Assembly: GCF_023715725.1 (NCBI RefSeq)
Contig: NZ_JAMBOT010000016.1
Span: 1 to 64,000, forward strand
Length of the DNA stretch: 64,000 nucleotides
Direction of reading: 5' to 3'
Source of the DNA: Paenibacillus pasadenensis
Lineage (GTDB): Bacteria; Bacillota; Bacilli; Paenibacillales; Paenibacillaceae
Shown: piece by piece, positions 1 through 7,934 of the stretch
Layout of the letters: each line of letters starts with the position of its first letter
Position numbering within the stretch: the stretch's first letter is position 1
Position numbers and translations under genes: made by a program
The notes under the pieces: model-generated
Told to the model about the DNA's origin: nothing
Seen by the model: only the letters and a program-made list of their open reading frames with translations
The model's database searches: none

Positions 1-120
1 CCCTCAAGATGAGATTTCCCAGTATGTAAGACCCCTAGAAGACGACTAGGTTGATAGGTTCGAGGTGGAAGCGCAGCAATGCGTGCAGCTGACGAATACT
101 AATCGGTCGAGGGCTTATCC
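1..120 (+). rRNA. 23S ribosomal RNA, 3' end (partial)
   Basis: The first ~120 bases match the conserved 3' end of bacterial 23S rRNA, ending in the block ACGAATACTAATCGGTCGAG followed by GGCTTATCC. A 5S gene follows about 90 bases later, as in a standard 16S-23S-5S operon. The rest of the gene lies before the window. The exact 3' end is uncertain by a few bases. Confidence 0.9.
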
Positions 121-210
121 TTATCCACGCAAGACAACAGCCGGTCAGCACGGCATACCGTTCGATCCAGTTTTCAGGGCGCAAGCCTACGCCTTGAGCA
201 GCGCATGACG

Positions 211-327
211 TTTGGTGGCGATGGCGGAAGGGAACCACGCGTACCCATCCCGAACACGACCGTTAAGCCTTCCAGCGCCGATGGTACTTGGACCGCAGGG
301 TCCTGGGAGAGTAGGACGTCGCCAAGC
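211..327 (+). rRNA. rrf: 5S ribosomal RNA
   Basis: A 117-base 5S rRNA. It begins TTTGGTGGCGATGGCGGAAG and closes with GTAGGACGTCGCCAAGC, so the two ends pair as helix I. The internal blocks CCCATCCCGAACACG and GGGAGAGTAGG are typical of 5S rRNA. It follows the 23S end by about 90 bases and is followed by an intrinsic terminator, so it is the last gene of this rRNA operon. Confidence 0.95.
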
Positions 328-336
328 TCATGTATG

Positions 337-372
337 AAAACCCGTCGTATCTTCGGATACGGTGGGTTTTTT
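337..372 (+). terminator. rRNA operon terminator
   Basis: A GC-rich hairpin (AACCCGTCGTATC / GATACGGTGGGTT, TTCG loop) followed by a run of T, directly after the 5S gene. This is a typical strong intrinsic terminator of an rRNA operon. Confidence 0.85.
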
Positions 373-431
373 GTTGTAGAAAAACCCCCGTTTACCATTG
401 CTAAAGGCAAGGTTAATAGGGATTATCTGGT

Positions 432-974
432 TTAGCGGTGGTAATAAGAGAAATAAGGCTCGTCGAAGGGCAGCTTGAGGACACCATCTCTTTTTTCATT
501 ATGCAGGCGGATAACGGCGTAGAGCAGAGGCGCTTGCAGCCATAGATGAATGATCAGATATCCGATGAGCATGGTCGCGTCCAGCCAGGGGTATAAGGCA
601 GCGACTAGGCAAGTTCCGATCCAAAGGGTGTGCAGCTGCAGCCTTTGAAAGACGGACAGCTCCATCGGCAGGACGGGCATGTAACCCGGGAGCGGCCAGT
701 TCTTCCGCCATTGCCAGCGGCGAGAGGTGGATTCCAGCGATTTGCGCCGCAGCAGCGCCATGCGAATTATAGCCGCATGCAGAAGCGGAAACAAAATAAT
801 GCCAGTGACCAAGCTGAGAGCAGCCGGCCATGGATCAGCTATGATTAATGCGAGGGCTAGCACTAGTCCAGAGCCAAAATAATAGCGCGAAAAGCTCGTG
901 GAAAACGGGATTTTTCGCACTAGACGATATTGGTAGATGGTAGCTTCCTTTTGTTCGGAAAGAGGCTGGAACAT
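432..974 (-). CDS. Predicted membrane protein of unknown function
   Basis: A protein of about 180 residues with no family I recognise. Hydrophobic stretches suggest about four membrane segments: two near residues 35-70 (around GSGLVLALALIIA and LSLVTGIILFPLLHAAII) and two near residues 118-155 (around WIGTCLVAALYP and MLIGYLIIHLWLQAPLLY). Charged loops lie between them (LRRKSLESTSRRWQWRKNW). I chose the ATG at 974 because a GGAGGAG ribosome site sits 5 bases before it; an upstream in-frame ATG at 1028 has no such site. It is transcribed towards the rRNA operon, convergent with it, and away from csfB. No function is proposed. Confidence 0.7.
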   Translation of the reverse strand: MFQPLSEQKEATIYQYRLVRKIPFSTSFSRYYFGSGLVLALALIIADPWPAALSLVTGIILFPLLHAAIIRMALLRRKSLESTSRRWQWRKNWPLPGYMPVLPMELSVFQRLQLHTLWIGTCLVAALYPWLDATMLIGYLIIHLWLQAPLLYAVIRLHNEKRDGVLKLPFDEPYFSYYHR

Positions 975-1095
975 GGGCTCCTCCTTGGCGGTATGTAAAT
1001 GAAACGTAAGCGCCGCGTTTGGTTGCAAGGCAATTATTCACCACAATCCATTAGCCGCATAAGCTGTATGGAACGTGGGCTTTAAGCAGACTCTT

Positions 1096-1125
1096 GCTTA
1101 TTATAGCGAAGGGCAGGTATAAATT
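1096..1125 (+). promoter_or_regulatory. Candidate sigma-F promoter of csfB
   Basis: GCTTA (1096-1100), a 15-base spacer, then GGTATAAATT (1116-1125). This fits the forespore sigma-F consensus GYWTA / GGnrAnAnTw with one mismatch and lies 55 bases before the csfB start. B. subtilis csfB is a known sigma-F gene. The same bases also read as a sigma-A-like TTGCTT-18-TATAAA, so the assignment is inferred. Confidence 0.4.
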
Positions 1126-1180
1126 GCTAGAATTACGGACATCATGATAATATCATTTTACGTGAAAGAAAGGCGGATGG

Positions 1181-1375
1181 ATGATGCATGAGGAGAGTTT
1201 ATGCAAGTGCATCGTATGCGACGAACTGAAGCCGCGGGATCAAGGCATTCGGATCGTAACGGAATTTATTTGCGGAAGCTGCGAGAATGAAATGGTTCAA
1301 ACCGACGTTATGGATGAAAAATACCCCTTTTACGTTCACCAGATGAAACAGATCTGGATCCATAAAAATGCGTAA
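1181..1375 (+). CDS. csfB: Anti-sigma-G factor Gin (CsfB)
   Basis: A 64-residue protein of the Gin/CsfB family. In B. subtilis this forespore protein binds sigma-G (and sigma-E) and blocks premature activity of the late sporulation sigma factor. The two zinc-binding cysteine pairs are visible: CKCIVC near the N-terminus and CGSC about 20 residues later, in a short mostly polar protein of the usual family length. Position also supports the call: in B. subtilis csfB lies just downstream of rRNA genes and upstream of yaaO and tmk, as here. Two adjacent ATG codons (1181 and 1184) could serve as the start; the purine-rich GAAAGAAAGGCGG upstream suits either. A sigma-F-like promoter lies 55 bases upstream and a terminator follows directly, so it appears monocistronic. 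Confidence 0.88.
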   Translation: MMHEESLCKCIVCDELKPRDQGIRIVTEFICGSCENEMVQTDVMDEKYPFYVHQMKQIWIHKNA

Positions 1376-1408
1376 GCCTTCTCCGGGCGCCGGTGGAGGC
1401 TTTTTTTT
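1374..1408 (+). terminator. csfB terminator
   Basis: Hairpin of AGCCTTCTCC with GGTGGAGGCT (8 of 10 pairs) followed by eight T. It begins at the csfB stop codon and ends before the decarboxylase gene. Confidence 0.75.
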
Positions 1409-1466
1409 GCGTTTGCGGCTCTTTACAATAGAACAATAGGATAAGCCAAGAGAGGATGCTAAACGT

Positions 1467-3086
1467 ATGAAGATCCCAACGATGCCGATTGTGGATATGC
1501 TGCGGAATCACATAAAAAACGGGCCGGTTTCTTTTCATGTCCCAGGACATAAAGGAAGAATGCCGTTCATGAAAAAAGAGAATGGTGAAGCTCAGCAAAA
1601 TAACATACAGACAGAGACGTGGTCTCTGTTTCAATCCATTCTGCCTCTGGATGTAACCGAACTGAGCGATACGGATGATTTGCATGATCCTTCCGGAGCG
1701 ATAGCGGAAGCCCAGCGGTTGGCAGCATCATGTTTTGGTGCGGAAGAAACCCTTTTCCTTGTAGGCGGCAGTACGGCAGGAAATTTGGCGCTTGTGCTCG
1801 GCTGCAGCCAACCTGGAGATATCATGCTTGTGCAGCGGAACGTACATAAGTCTGTCCTCAACGGGCTAAAGCTGTCCGGCGCATCCGTTGTGTTTCTGGA
1901 CCCGGAATATGATTCGGGAAGCGGTTTTGCGGAGCTGCCGTCTTTGGAAAGAGTGAAGAGGGCCCTTCAGCGCTGGCCTCAAGCAAAGGCGGTATTCCTT
2001 AGTAATCCCAGCTATTACGGCTGGTCTAGGGAGCTGACGCCGTATGCAGAGCTCGTCCATGCATTCAACATGCCGCTGCTCGTTGACGAAGCTCATGGAG
2101 CACATTACGGCCAACATCCCCAATTCCCGTCAGGCGCTCTCCAGGCTGGGGCGGATGCTGTTGTGCAATCCACGCATAAAACGCTTTCCGCGATGACGAT
2201 GGGAGCGATGCTGCATGTGCAAGGGGAGCGGCTGCATCGCGAGCGGATTAAACAAATGCTTGCAACGGTGCAAAGCTCGTCTCCATCTTATCCGCTAATG
2301 GCATCGCTCGATCTTGCCAGGGGAATGCTGGATCAGTATGGCCCGCAGTGGTTCGAGCCAGGTTTAGATGCGGCCAATACGGTCAGGTCATGGGTAAGAA
2401 GGGAAGAAAGCTGGTTTGGACTGGCTGAAGATATACCTATTCATGAGGGGATTCGAATTGATCCGCTGCGGCTCGTGCTCTATGACCGGCGAGGAGCTTG
2501 TTCAGGAATGAGATTGCAAAAGGAGCTGGAGCAGCGCGGTTGTGTGGCAGAAATGGCGGATGATCGATATGTGGTGCTGCTGGTCGGAGCCAGATGTTCT
2601 AGCGAAGAGGCGCACAGGCTTCTGGAGGCGCTGGGCGACATCGGGGCGGAAAATAAGGAAGGTTCCCTGAGCAGCGTGGAAGGCATGGCGCCGGAAACCG
2701 CAGAGGATACGAATCGTTCAGAGTGGCGCCAGGCGACTCTCCGACAGACGAAGTGGGACAAGACTCCAGAATCGGAACAAAGATCCAGAAAACAGTCTGA
2801 TTCTGTAGCGAACCTCACGATGAACAGAGAGCTGCCGGAGCCGGTCGTCCTGGAGCGGTTTCCGCCTATGCCGCATACGCTGGAGCAGATTCCGATTTTA
2901 CAGGCCATAGGCAGAAAAAGCGCCGAGACGATCATTCCTTATCCGCCCGGAATTCCGATTGTTATTGAAGGGGAGGAAATCCGGCAGGAGACGGCCGAGC
3001 TGATGATCCGGCTATTGGAGAGCGGAGCGCGTTTTCAAGGCATGAAGCTGTCTGAAAAGGGGCTCATTCGGGTAACTAGCGTATAA
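1467..3086 (+). CDS. Orn/Lys/Arg decarboxylase family PLP enzyme (YaaO-like)
   Basis: A 539-residue pyridoxal-phosphate enzyme of the ornithine/lysine/arginine decarboxylase superfamily (fold type I), the neighbour of tmk in B. subtilis (yaaO). The N-terminal PGHKGR motif, the VGGSTAGN cofactor loop, LLVDEAHGAH (PLP-binding Asp) and STHKTLSAMT (Schiff-base Lys) are all present. The small C-terminal domain ends in the family's IPYPPGIPIVIEGE block. The substrate cannot be read from sequence. The protein is longer than I expect for YaaO because of a polar, low-complexity stretch between the two domains (about residues 395-460). The ATG at 1467 follows AGAGAGGA. It runs in the same direction as tmk, 84 bases upstream of it. 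Confidence 0.88.
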   Translation: MKIPTMPIVDMLRNHIKNGPVSFHVPGHKGRMPFMKKENGEAQQNNIQTETWSLFQSILPLDVTELSDTDDLHDPSGAIAEAQRLAASCFGAEETLFLVGGSTAGNLALVLGCSQPGDIMLVQRNVHKSVLNGLKLSGASVVFLDPEYDSGSGFAELPSLERVKRALQRWPQAKAVFLSNPSYYGWSRELTPYAELVHAFNMPLLVDEAHGAHYGQHPQFPSGALQAGADAVVQSTHKTLSAMTMGAMLHVQGERLHRERIKQMLATVQSSSPSYPLMASLDLARGMLDQYGPQWFEPGLDAANTVRSWVRREESWFGLAEDIPIHEGIRIDPLRLVLYDRRGACSGMRLQKELEQRGCVAEMADDRYVVLLVGARCSSEEAHRLLEALGDIGAENKEGSLSSVEGMAPETAEDTNRSEWRQATLRQTKWDKTPESEQRSRKQSDSVANLTMNRELPEPVVLERFPPMPHTLEQIPILQAIGRKSAETIIPYPPGIPIVIEGEEIRQETAELMIRLLESGARFQGMKLSEKGLIRVTSV

Positions 3087-3170
3087 ATCATCGATTTCCC
3101 GCAGCACCTGCTATAGTCGAGCCCGCTCTCATGGTATGATAAGAAAAACAATCACGCAGGGAGCATGAAT

Positions 3171-3797
3171 GTGAGCAAAGGAATGTTTATTACGATAGAG
3201 GGTGGAGAAGGAGCCGGAAAAACGACTCTCATCCGCCTGCTTGCAGCAGAGTTAGAAGCCCAGGGACTTCCTGTTATGACAACAAGGGAGCCGGGAGGCA
3301 TCCCGATTGCCGAAAAGATCCGCGAAGTCATTTTGGATACTAGCCATACGAGCATGGACGGACGCACGGAAGCGCTGCTTTACGCTGCGGCCCGCCGTCA
3401 GCATCTGGTCGAAAAGGTTGTGCCAGCGCTGGATGCCGGCCAATGGGTCATTTGCGACCGGTTCATCGACAGCAGCCTGGCCTATCAAGGTTATGCGCGG
3501 GGGCTTGGCATGGAAACGGTACGGGAAATTAACCGGTATGCTATTGAAAGCTGGATGCCGGATATAACGCTCTACCTGGATATTCCCCCCGAGCTCGGAT
3601 TGGCGCGTATTGCGGCCTCAAGCCAGCGGGAAGTGAACCGGCTCGATTTGGAAAAGGAATCGTTCCACCGCAAGGTGCGGCAAGGTTATCTGCTGCTGCT
3701 GGAGCAGGAGCCGGAGCGGATCGTGATGCTGGATGCCAGCGGAGAGCCGGAAGAAATTTTAAAAGAAGCATGCCGTGTGATTCTAAATGCCCGGTAA
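3171..3797 (+). CDS. tmk: Thymidylate kinase
   Basis: Phosphorylates dTMP to dTDP with ATP in dTTP synthesis. The P-loop GGEGAGKTT is at residues 11-19, the DRF dTMP-binding motif is in CDRFIDSSLAYQGYARG, and a LID-like region (ASSQREVNRLDLE) follows. Length (about 208 residues) is normal. I prefer the GTG at 3171, 7 bases after AGGGAG; the ATG at 3165 is only 1 base from that site. It heads a co-directional run of tmk, darA, yaaR, holB, ricT and yabA, the same as in B. subtilis. Confidence 0.95.
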   Translation: MSKGMFITIEGGEGAGKTTLIRLLAAELEAQGLPVMTTREPGGIPIAEKIREVILDTSHTSMDGRTEALLYAAARRQHLVEKVVPALDAGQWVICDRFIDSSLAYQGYARGLGMETVREINRYAIESWMPDITLYLDIPPELGLARIAASSQREVNRLDLEKESFHRKVRQGYLLLLEQEPERIVMLDASGEPEEILKEACRVILNAR

Positions 3798-3902
3798 ATT
3801 TGCCAGCGGATTTCTGTCGTTGAGGCTCTTAAATAAGCCGAAAGCAGGAATTTGCGCAGAAAATGTCAAATTTGTATCCTATACGCATTAGGAGGGATAA
3901 GG

Positions 3903-4232
3903 ATGAAGCTCGTCATCGCCGTAGTACAAGACAAGGACAGCAATCGGCTCTCGAACGCGCTGGTGCGCGAAGGCTTTCGGGCTACGAAGCTTGCCAGCAC
4001 AGGGGGCTTCCTCAAGGCAGGCAACACCACATTCATGATTGGTATTGAAGATGAGCGGGTTCATGAAGTGCTGCATTGCATCCGGTCCAACTGTAAGGTG
4101 CGCGATCAGCTTGTTACACCAGTGTCGCCTATGGGCGGAACGACCGATTCCTATATTCCTTTTCCGGTAGAGGTTCAAGTGGGCGGCGCGGCTGTGTTTG
4201 TGCTTCCGGTTGAGCGATTCGAACACTTTTGA
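3903..4232 (+). CDS. darA: Cyclic di-AMP receptor, PII-like (DarA/PstA, YaaQ)
   Basis: A 109-residue PII-like trimeric protein that binds c-di-AMP in Firmicutes; its downstream partner is not well defined. MKLVIAVVQDKDSNRLSNAL, followed by TKLASTGGFLKAGNTT and the GGAAVFVLPV C-terminal strand, is characteristic. The ATG at 3903 has the strong site TAGGAGGGATAAGG, and no start is needed further upstream. It sits between tmk and yaaR as in B. subtilis. A ydaO-type c-di-AMP riboswitch at 11704 is a second c-di-AMP element in this window, so the nucleotide is clearly used by the organism. Confidence 0.92.
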   Translation: MKLVIAVVQDKDSNRLSNALVREGFRATKLASTGGFLKAGNTTFMIGIEDERVHEVLHCIRSNCKVRDQLVTPVSPMGGTTDSYIPFPVEVQVGGAAVFVLPVERFEHF

Positions 4233-4248
4233 CAGGAGCCGATAAACG

Positions 4249-4692
4249 ATGAAAATCGATCCCGGATACCGCCCGGTCGGTCAGGACCGGCTGCGCGACA
4301 ATGGAGCGGGCCGTCCGGTTCAGGCAAAGTCGTTCGCCGATGTGATGCATCAGCAGAACGGCAACCGGACAAGGGAGGAGCTGCAGCAAAAGCTGCAGGA
4401 TATCCAGGCCCAAGGAGAACGGCTGGCCCGTTCGATGACGGTGCGCGAGCTGCAAACCTACAAAGCGATGGTGAAGCAGTTTCTTGAGCTGACCGTCCGC
4501 AGAGGCGTCGGTATTAAAGATGTCCGCACGATGGACCGCAGAGGCCGGATCAAGCGGCATAAGCTGCTCGATGAGATTGACGAGAGCCTGCTGGCGATGG
4601 CGGAGGAGCTGCTAAAGAACGAGCAGGGCAGAATGCAGCTGCTGCAAAGCGTTGGAGATATTCGCGGCCTCCTCATTAATTTGTTATTTTGA
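4249..4692 (+). CDS. yaaR: DUF327 family protein YaaR
   Basis: A 147-residue mostly helical, highly charged protein of the YaaR/DUF327 family, whose function is not established. Typical blocks are visible: LARSMTVRELQTYKAMVKQF and KDVRTMDRRGRIKRHKLLDE, then an acidic helix and the hydrophobic end DIRGLLINLLF. It starts 16 bases after darA, with AGGAG before the ATG, and ends 11 bases before holB, so it is part of the tmk-holB operon. Conserved linkage to darA and holB is known; no role is proposed. Confidence 0.85.
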   Translation: MKIDPGYRPVGQDRLRDNGAGRPVQAKSFADVMHQQNGNRTREELQQKLQDIQAQGERLARSMTVRELQTYKAMVKQFLELTVRRGVGIKDVRTMDRRGRIKRHKLLDEIDESLLAMAEELLKNEQGRMQLLQSVGDIRGLLINLLF

Positions 4693-4703
4693 AAGGAACA
4701 TCA

Positions 4704-5684
4704 ATGAAACTTGCAGGTATTCCCGGCCAGGAGAAGGCCAAACAGATTTTGCAGCATGCGCTTCGCAGCGGCAGGGTGTCCCATGCTTACTTGTTTGCCG
4801 GTCCGGTCGGTACAGGCAAGCTTCAGACGGCGCTTGCTTTTGCGCAGGCGCTTTTTTGTACGTCAGGCGGGGATGACGCCTGCGGCGAATGCCTGGAATG
4901 CCGCAAGTTCGAGCATGGCAACCAGCCGGATTTGCACCGTATCTCGCCGGATGGACAGTCGGTCAAGCTGGGCCAGATTCAGGAGCTGCAGCGCGAAATG
5001 GCATACCGGACGTCTGACAGCAGCAGCCGTAAAGTATATATTATGGAAAAGGCGGATGCGATGACGCCGCAAGCGGCGAACAGCCTGCTCAAGTTTTTGG
5101 AGGAGCCGGTGTCGCCGACGGTGGCGATATTGCTGGCGACGCATACGGGAGCCGTACTGCCGACCATTGCCTCCCGATCGCAGCCGGTGCCCTTCCTTCC
5201 TTATTCCACGGAGCAGATGCTTGAGGCGCTGATTGCGGAAAATCAGCCCCCGCTGCTCGCCCGCGCGGCAGTCCATTTAGCCTCTGGAATCGAAGGAAGC
5301 CGCGCTATTATCGAGCAGAATGGGTTTGCAGAAATCCGAAATGTAGTGATACAATTAGGCAAGGAGAGCTTGTCTCGATTCACTGCGGCTCTGGTTACCG
5401 TCCAGCAGCGCCTGTCGAAGACAGACCTGGGCGCAGACTCGCAGCTACTTTTGTCCTTATTGGTGTTATGGTTCAGAGACATGATTCATTATCAGGCCGG
5501 TCGGTCTGAGAAGATGGTTTTTATAGATCAGTTGGAATGGATTAGCGCTCATGCGTTCACGAAGCCCGCAAGCTACTGGGTTTCCTGCATGGAGCACACG
5601 CTGCAAGCAGCGGGGATGATTAAGGCGAATGTCGCTCCCCAGCTGGCAATAGAGCAATTAATGGTACGTCTACAGGAGGGTTAA
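4704..5684 (+). CDS. holB: DNA polymerase III subunit delta' (clamp loader)
   Basis: A 326-residue AAA+ clamp-loader subunit. It shows the RFC-type N-terminus (HALRSGRVSHAYLFAGPVGTGK), the four-cysteine zinc module (CGECLEC preceded by an upstream Cys pair), and KADAMTPQAANSLLKFLEEP with the SRC-like region ASRSQPVPF. The Walker A Lys is followed by Leu instead of Ser/Thr (GTGKLQTA), consistent with delta' being the non-hydrolysing stator. I chose the ATG at 4704 with AAAGGA upstream; an in-frame TTG at 4689 overlaps the end of yaaR and is less likely. Confidence 0.93.
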   Translation: MKLAGIPGQEKAKQILQHALRSGRVSHAYLFAGPVGTGKLQTALAFAQALFCTSGGDDACGECLECRKFEHGNQPDLHRISPDGQSVKLGQIQELQREMAYRTSDSSSRKVYIMEKADAMTPQAANSLLKFLEEPVSPTVAILLATHTGAVLPTIASRSQPVPFLPYSTEQMLEALIAENQPPLLARAAVHLASGIEGSRAIIEQNGFAEIRNVVIQLGKESLSRFTAALVTVQQRLSKTDLGADSQLLLSLLVLWFRDMIHYQAGRSEKMVFIDQLEWISAHAFTKPASYWVSCMEHTLQAAGMIKANVAPQLAIEQLMVRLQEG

Positions 5685-5688
5685 ATCC

Positions 5689-6492
5689 TTGTATAATGTC
5701 GTCGGTGTCCGCTTCAAAAAGGCGGGCAAGATCTATTACTTTGATCCCGTCGAGCATCCGGTAGGAACGGACCATCATGTTATTGTGGAAACCGCCCGGG
5801 GTGTGGAATACGGCAAGGTTGTAGTCGGGCAGAAACAGGTAGACGAATCGGATGTAGTTCTCCCTCTCAAAAAAGTCATTCGCATCGCCAGTGATCAGGA
5901 CGCCAAGGTTGTGGAAGAGAACCGCAGCGCCGCGCAAAATGCGTTTGGGACATGCCTGGACAAGATCCGCGCGCATGGCCTCAAGATGAAGCTGGTTGAT
6001 GTCGAGTTTACGTTTGACCGCAACAAAATTATTTTCTACTTCACGGCTGAAGGTCGAATTGACTTTCGCGAACTGGTCAAGGATTTGGCCAGCGTGTTCC
6101 GTACCCGGATAGAGCTGAGACAAATCGGCGTACGGGATGAGGCTAAGATGCTGGGGGGAATCGGCCCTTGCGGGCGGGTGCTCTGCTGTTCCTCATGGCT
6201 GGGCGATTTTGATCCTGTGTCGATCAAGATGGCCAAAGACCAGAGTCTTTCCCTTAACCCTACAAAGATTTCCGGCTTATGCGGCAGACTTATGTGCTGC
6301 CTTAAGTTTGAGCATGATAACTACGAGAGCATACGGGAGGAGCTGCCTTCCGTCGGCAAAACGGTTGTTACCTCGCTCGGGGAAGGACGCGTTACAGGCA
6401 TTAATGCCTCGTCCAAGACCGTTTATGTCCAGCTGTTCGATCTGGGCGGGCGTCCGAAGGAAATGCCGCTTGATGAAGTTGTAGTCAAATAA
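5689..6492 (+). CDS. ricT: RicT/YaaT, PSP1-domain subunit of the RicAFT complex
   Basis: A 267-residue PSP1-domain protein. In B. subtilis, RicT with RicA (YmcA) and RicF (YlbF) forms an Fe-S complex needed for RNase Y-dependent mRNA processing and for the sporulation and competence phosphorelay. The cysteine groups GPCGRVLCCSSW and GLCGRLMCC, which supply cluster ligands, are intact, as is GVEYGKVV in the N-terminal part. The start is a TTG at 5689 with a very strong AGGAGGG 8 bases upstream; translation begins MYNVVGVRF as in the family. It lies 4 bases after holB. Confidence 0.93.
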   Translation: MYNVVGVRFKKAGKIYYFDPVEHPVGTDHHVIVETARGVEYGKVVVGQKQVDESDVVLPLKKVIRIASDQDAKVVEENRSAAQNAFGTCLDKIRAHGLKMKLVDVEFTFDRNKIIFYFTAEGRIDFRELVKDLASVFRTRIELRQIGVRDEAKMLGGIGPCGRVLCCSSWLGDFDPVSIKMAKDQSLSLNPTKISGLCGRLMCCLKFEHDNYESIREELPSVGKTVVTSLGEGRVTGINASSKTVYVQLFDLGGRPKEMPLDEVVVK

Positions 6493-6547
6493 TACCGGCA
6501 TAGGCCGGGGTTGGACGCCATGCAACAAAGCTCTGGGGTGTGAGTTC

Positions 6548-6946
6548 TTGGACAATAAAGATCTTTTCCTGCATTTGGATGAGCTTGAAGCAAAGCTGGG
6601 GGGATTCCATAAAGAACTGGGCGAGCTGAAGCTGAACGTTAAACAACTGGTGGAAGCGAACAAACAGCTTTCCATGGAGAACCGGCAGCTTCGCAAAGTG
6701 CTCAAAAAGGAAACCAATCCCCATGCCGAACTAGCTCGGAAGCCGGTCAAGGCGGGAAGCGGCGCAGCCGCGCCTGCCGCTCTGCCAGAGGACCCGTCCA
6801 AATCCAACGAGGTTTCGGCTGTTGGAGAAGGGCATGACAATTTGGCCCGGCTTTATTACGAAGGGTTTCACATTTGCAACGTGAATTACGGACATCTGAG
6901 AACGGAAGGCGACTGTCTGTTTTGCCTGTCGTTTCTCAACAAATAA
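6548..6946 (+). CDS. yabA: Replication initiation control protein YabA
   Basis: A 132-residue negative regulator of DnaA that bridges DnaA and DnaN in B. subtilis. The N-terminal half is a leucine-rich coiled coil (LDELEAKLGGFHKELGELKL through ENRQLRKVL, residues 8-60). A Pro/Ala-rich linker follows, and the C-terminal zinc-binding tetramerisation motif is HICNVNYGHLRTEGDCLFC. The start is a TTG at 6548 after GGGGTGTGAG. The order ricT-yabA-yabB matches B. subtilis. Confidence 0.92.
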   Translation: MDNKDLFLHLDELEAKLGGFHKELGELKLNVKQLVEANKQLSMENRQLRKVLKKETNPHAELARKPVKAGSGAAAPAALPEDPSKSNEVSAVGEGHDNLARLYYEGFHICNVNYGHLRTEGDCLFCLSFLNK

Positions 6947-7040
6947 TCCGGCATTGATCTGCCGTTCTACAGGCAGAGGATGCACGGCAATGACAAGTGG
7001 AGAAGGCTGCGCTAACAAGGCAAGCATCTTCGTACGAGAA

Positions 7041-7068
7041 CAAGGACCCGCTCGCGGGTCCTCTTTGT
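7041..7068 (+). terminator. Possible terminator after yabA
   Basis: Hairpin AGGACCCG / CGGGTCCT with a 2-3 base loop, followed by the T-containing CTTTGTCG. The T tract is weak, so this may only be an attenuating or processing hairpin between yabA and trmN6. Confidence 0.45.
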
Positions 7069-7151
7069 CGTAAAGGGGAGATTTTGCTCATTTGAGTAAG
7101 GTTGGGAATGATACGGATACACTGCATGCCGCAGGAAGGGGAAAGAAACGA

Positions 7152-7934
7152 ATGGAGCATGATCTGCTGCCCAGTGAAAGACTGGACGATCTGCTGACTC
7201 ATCATTTACACATCATTCAAAGCCGGGAGGTGTTCAGCTTTTCTATGGATGCGGTGCTGCTGGCGCGGTTTGCCGCCGTTCCAAAACGCGGGAAAATCGC
7301 TGATTTATGCTCCGGCAACGGCGTCATCCCGCTGCTGCTATCGACCCGGACGCAGGCGACCATCGATGCGGTAGAAATTCAGCCCCGGCTGGCCGATATG
7401 GCGCGCAGAAGCGTGGAGCTGAACGGGCTGCAAAGCCGAATTTCGGTTGTGGAGGGCGATCTGCGGGAAAAGGCGAAACAGCTTGGTTACGGCAAATACG
7501 ACTATGTCACCGTGAATCCGCCCTATCTGCCTCCGGCAAGCGGAGACCGCAACGACAATGCTCATTATGCAGCGGCAAGACATGAGCTAAACGGCACACT
7601 GGACGAAATAGTCCAGCATTGCTCCCGCCTGCTCCGAACCGGAGGAAAAGCGGCTATGGTTCACCGTCCGGGCAGACTCGTCGAAATAATTAGCTCCATG
7701 ACACGGTGGAAGCTGGAGCCGAAGCGAATTCGCTTTGTACATCCGCATGCGGGATCGGAAGCAAATATGGTGTTAATTGAAGCAACACGCGATGCCAGGC
7801 CTTCCGTGAAGCTGCTTCCTCCGCTGATTGTATATAAGGATGGCCAGCAGTACAGCGATGAAATTATGCAGATTTATTATGGCGGGGAAAGGGGAGATAC
7901 AAATGCAGGTGCAGAAGAGCTTCGCGGATCATGA
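7152..7934 (+). CDS. trmN6: tRNA1(Val) (adenine-37-N6)-methyltransferase (YabB)
   Basis: A 260-residue Rossmann-fold N6-adenine methyltransferase of the TrmN6/YabB family, which modifies A37 of tRNA. It shows the SAM motif IADLCSGNGVIPLLL and the catalytic NPPY motif (YVTVNPPYLP). The ATG at 7152 gives MEHDLLPSERLDDLL, close to the family N-terminus, with GGAAGGGG upstream. A TTG at 7092 would add 20 residues without clear homology. The 3' end overlaps rsmI by 32 bases. The GIY-YIG gene yazA, which separates these two genes in B. subtilis, is absent here. Confidence 0.88.
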   Translation: MEHDLLPSERLDDLLTHHLHIIQSREVFSFSMDAVLLARFAAVPKRGKIADLCSGNGVIPLLLSTRTQATIDAVEIQPRLADMARRSVELNGLQSRISVVEGDLREKAKQLGYGKYDYVTVNPPYLPPASGDRNDNAHYAAARHELNGTLDEIVQHCSRLLRTGGKAAMVHRPGRLVEIISSMTRWKLEPKRIRFVHPHAGSEANMVLIEATRDARPSVKLLPPLIVYKDGQQYSDEIMQIYYGGERGDTNAGAEELRGS

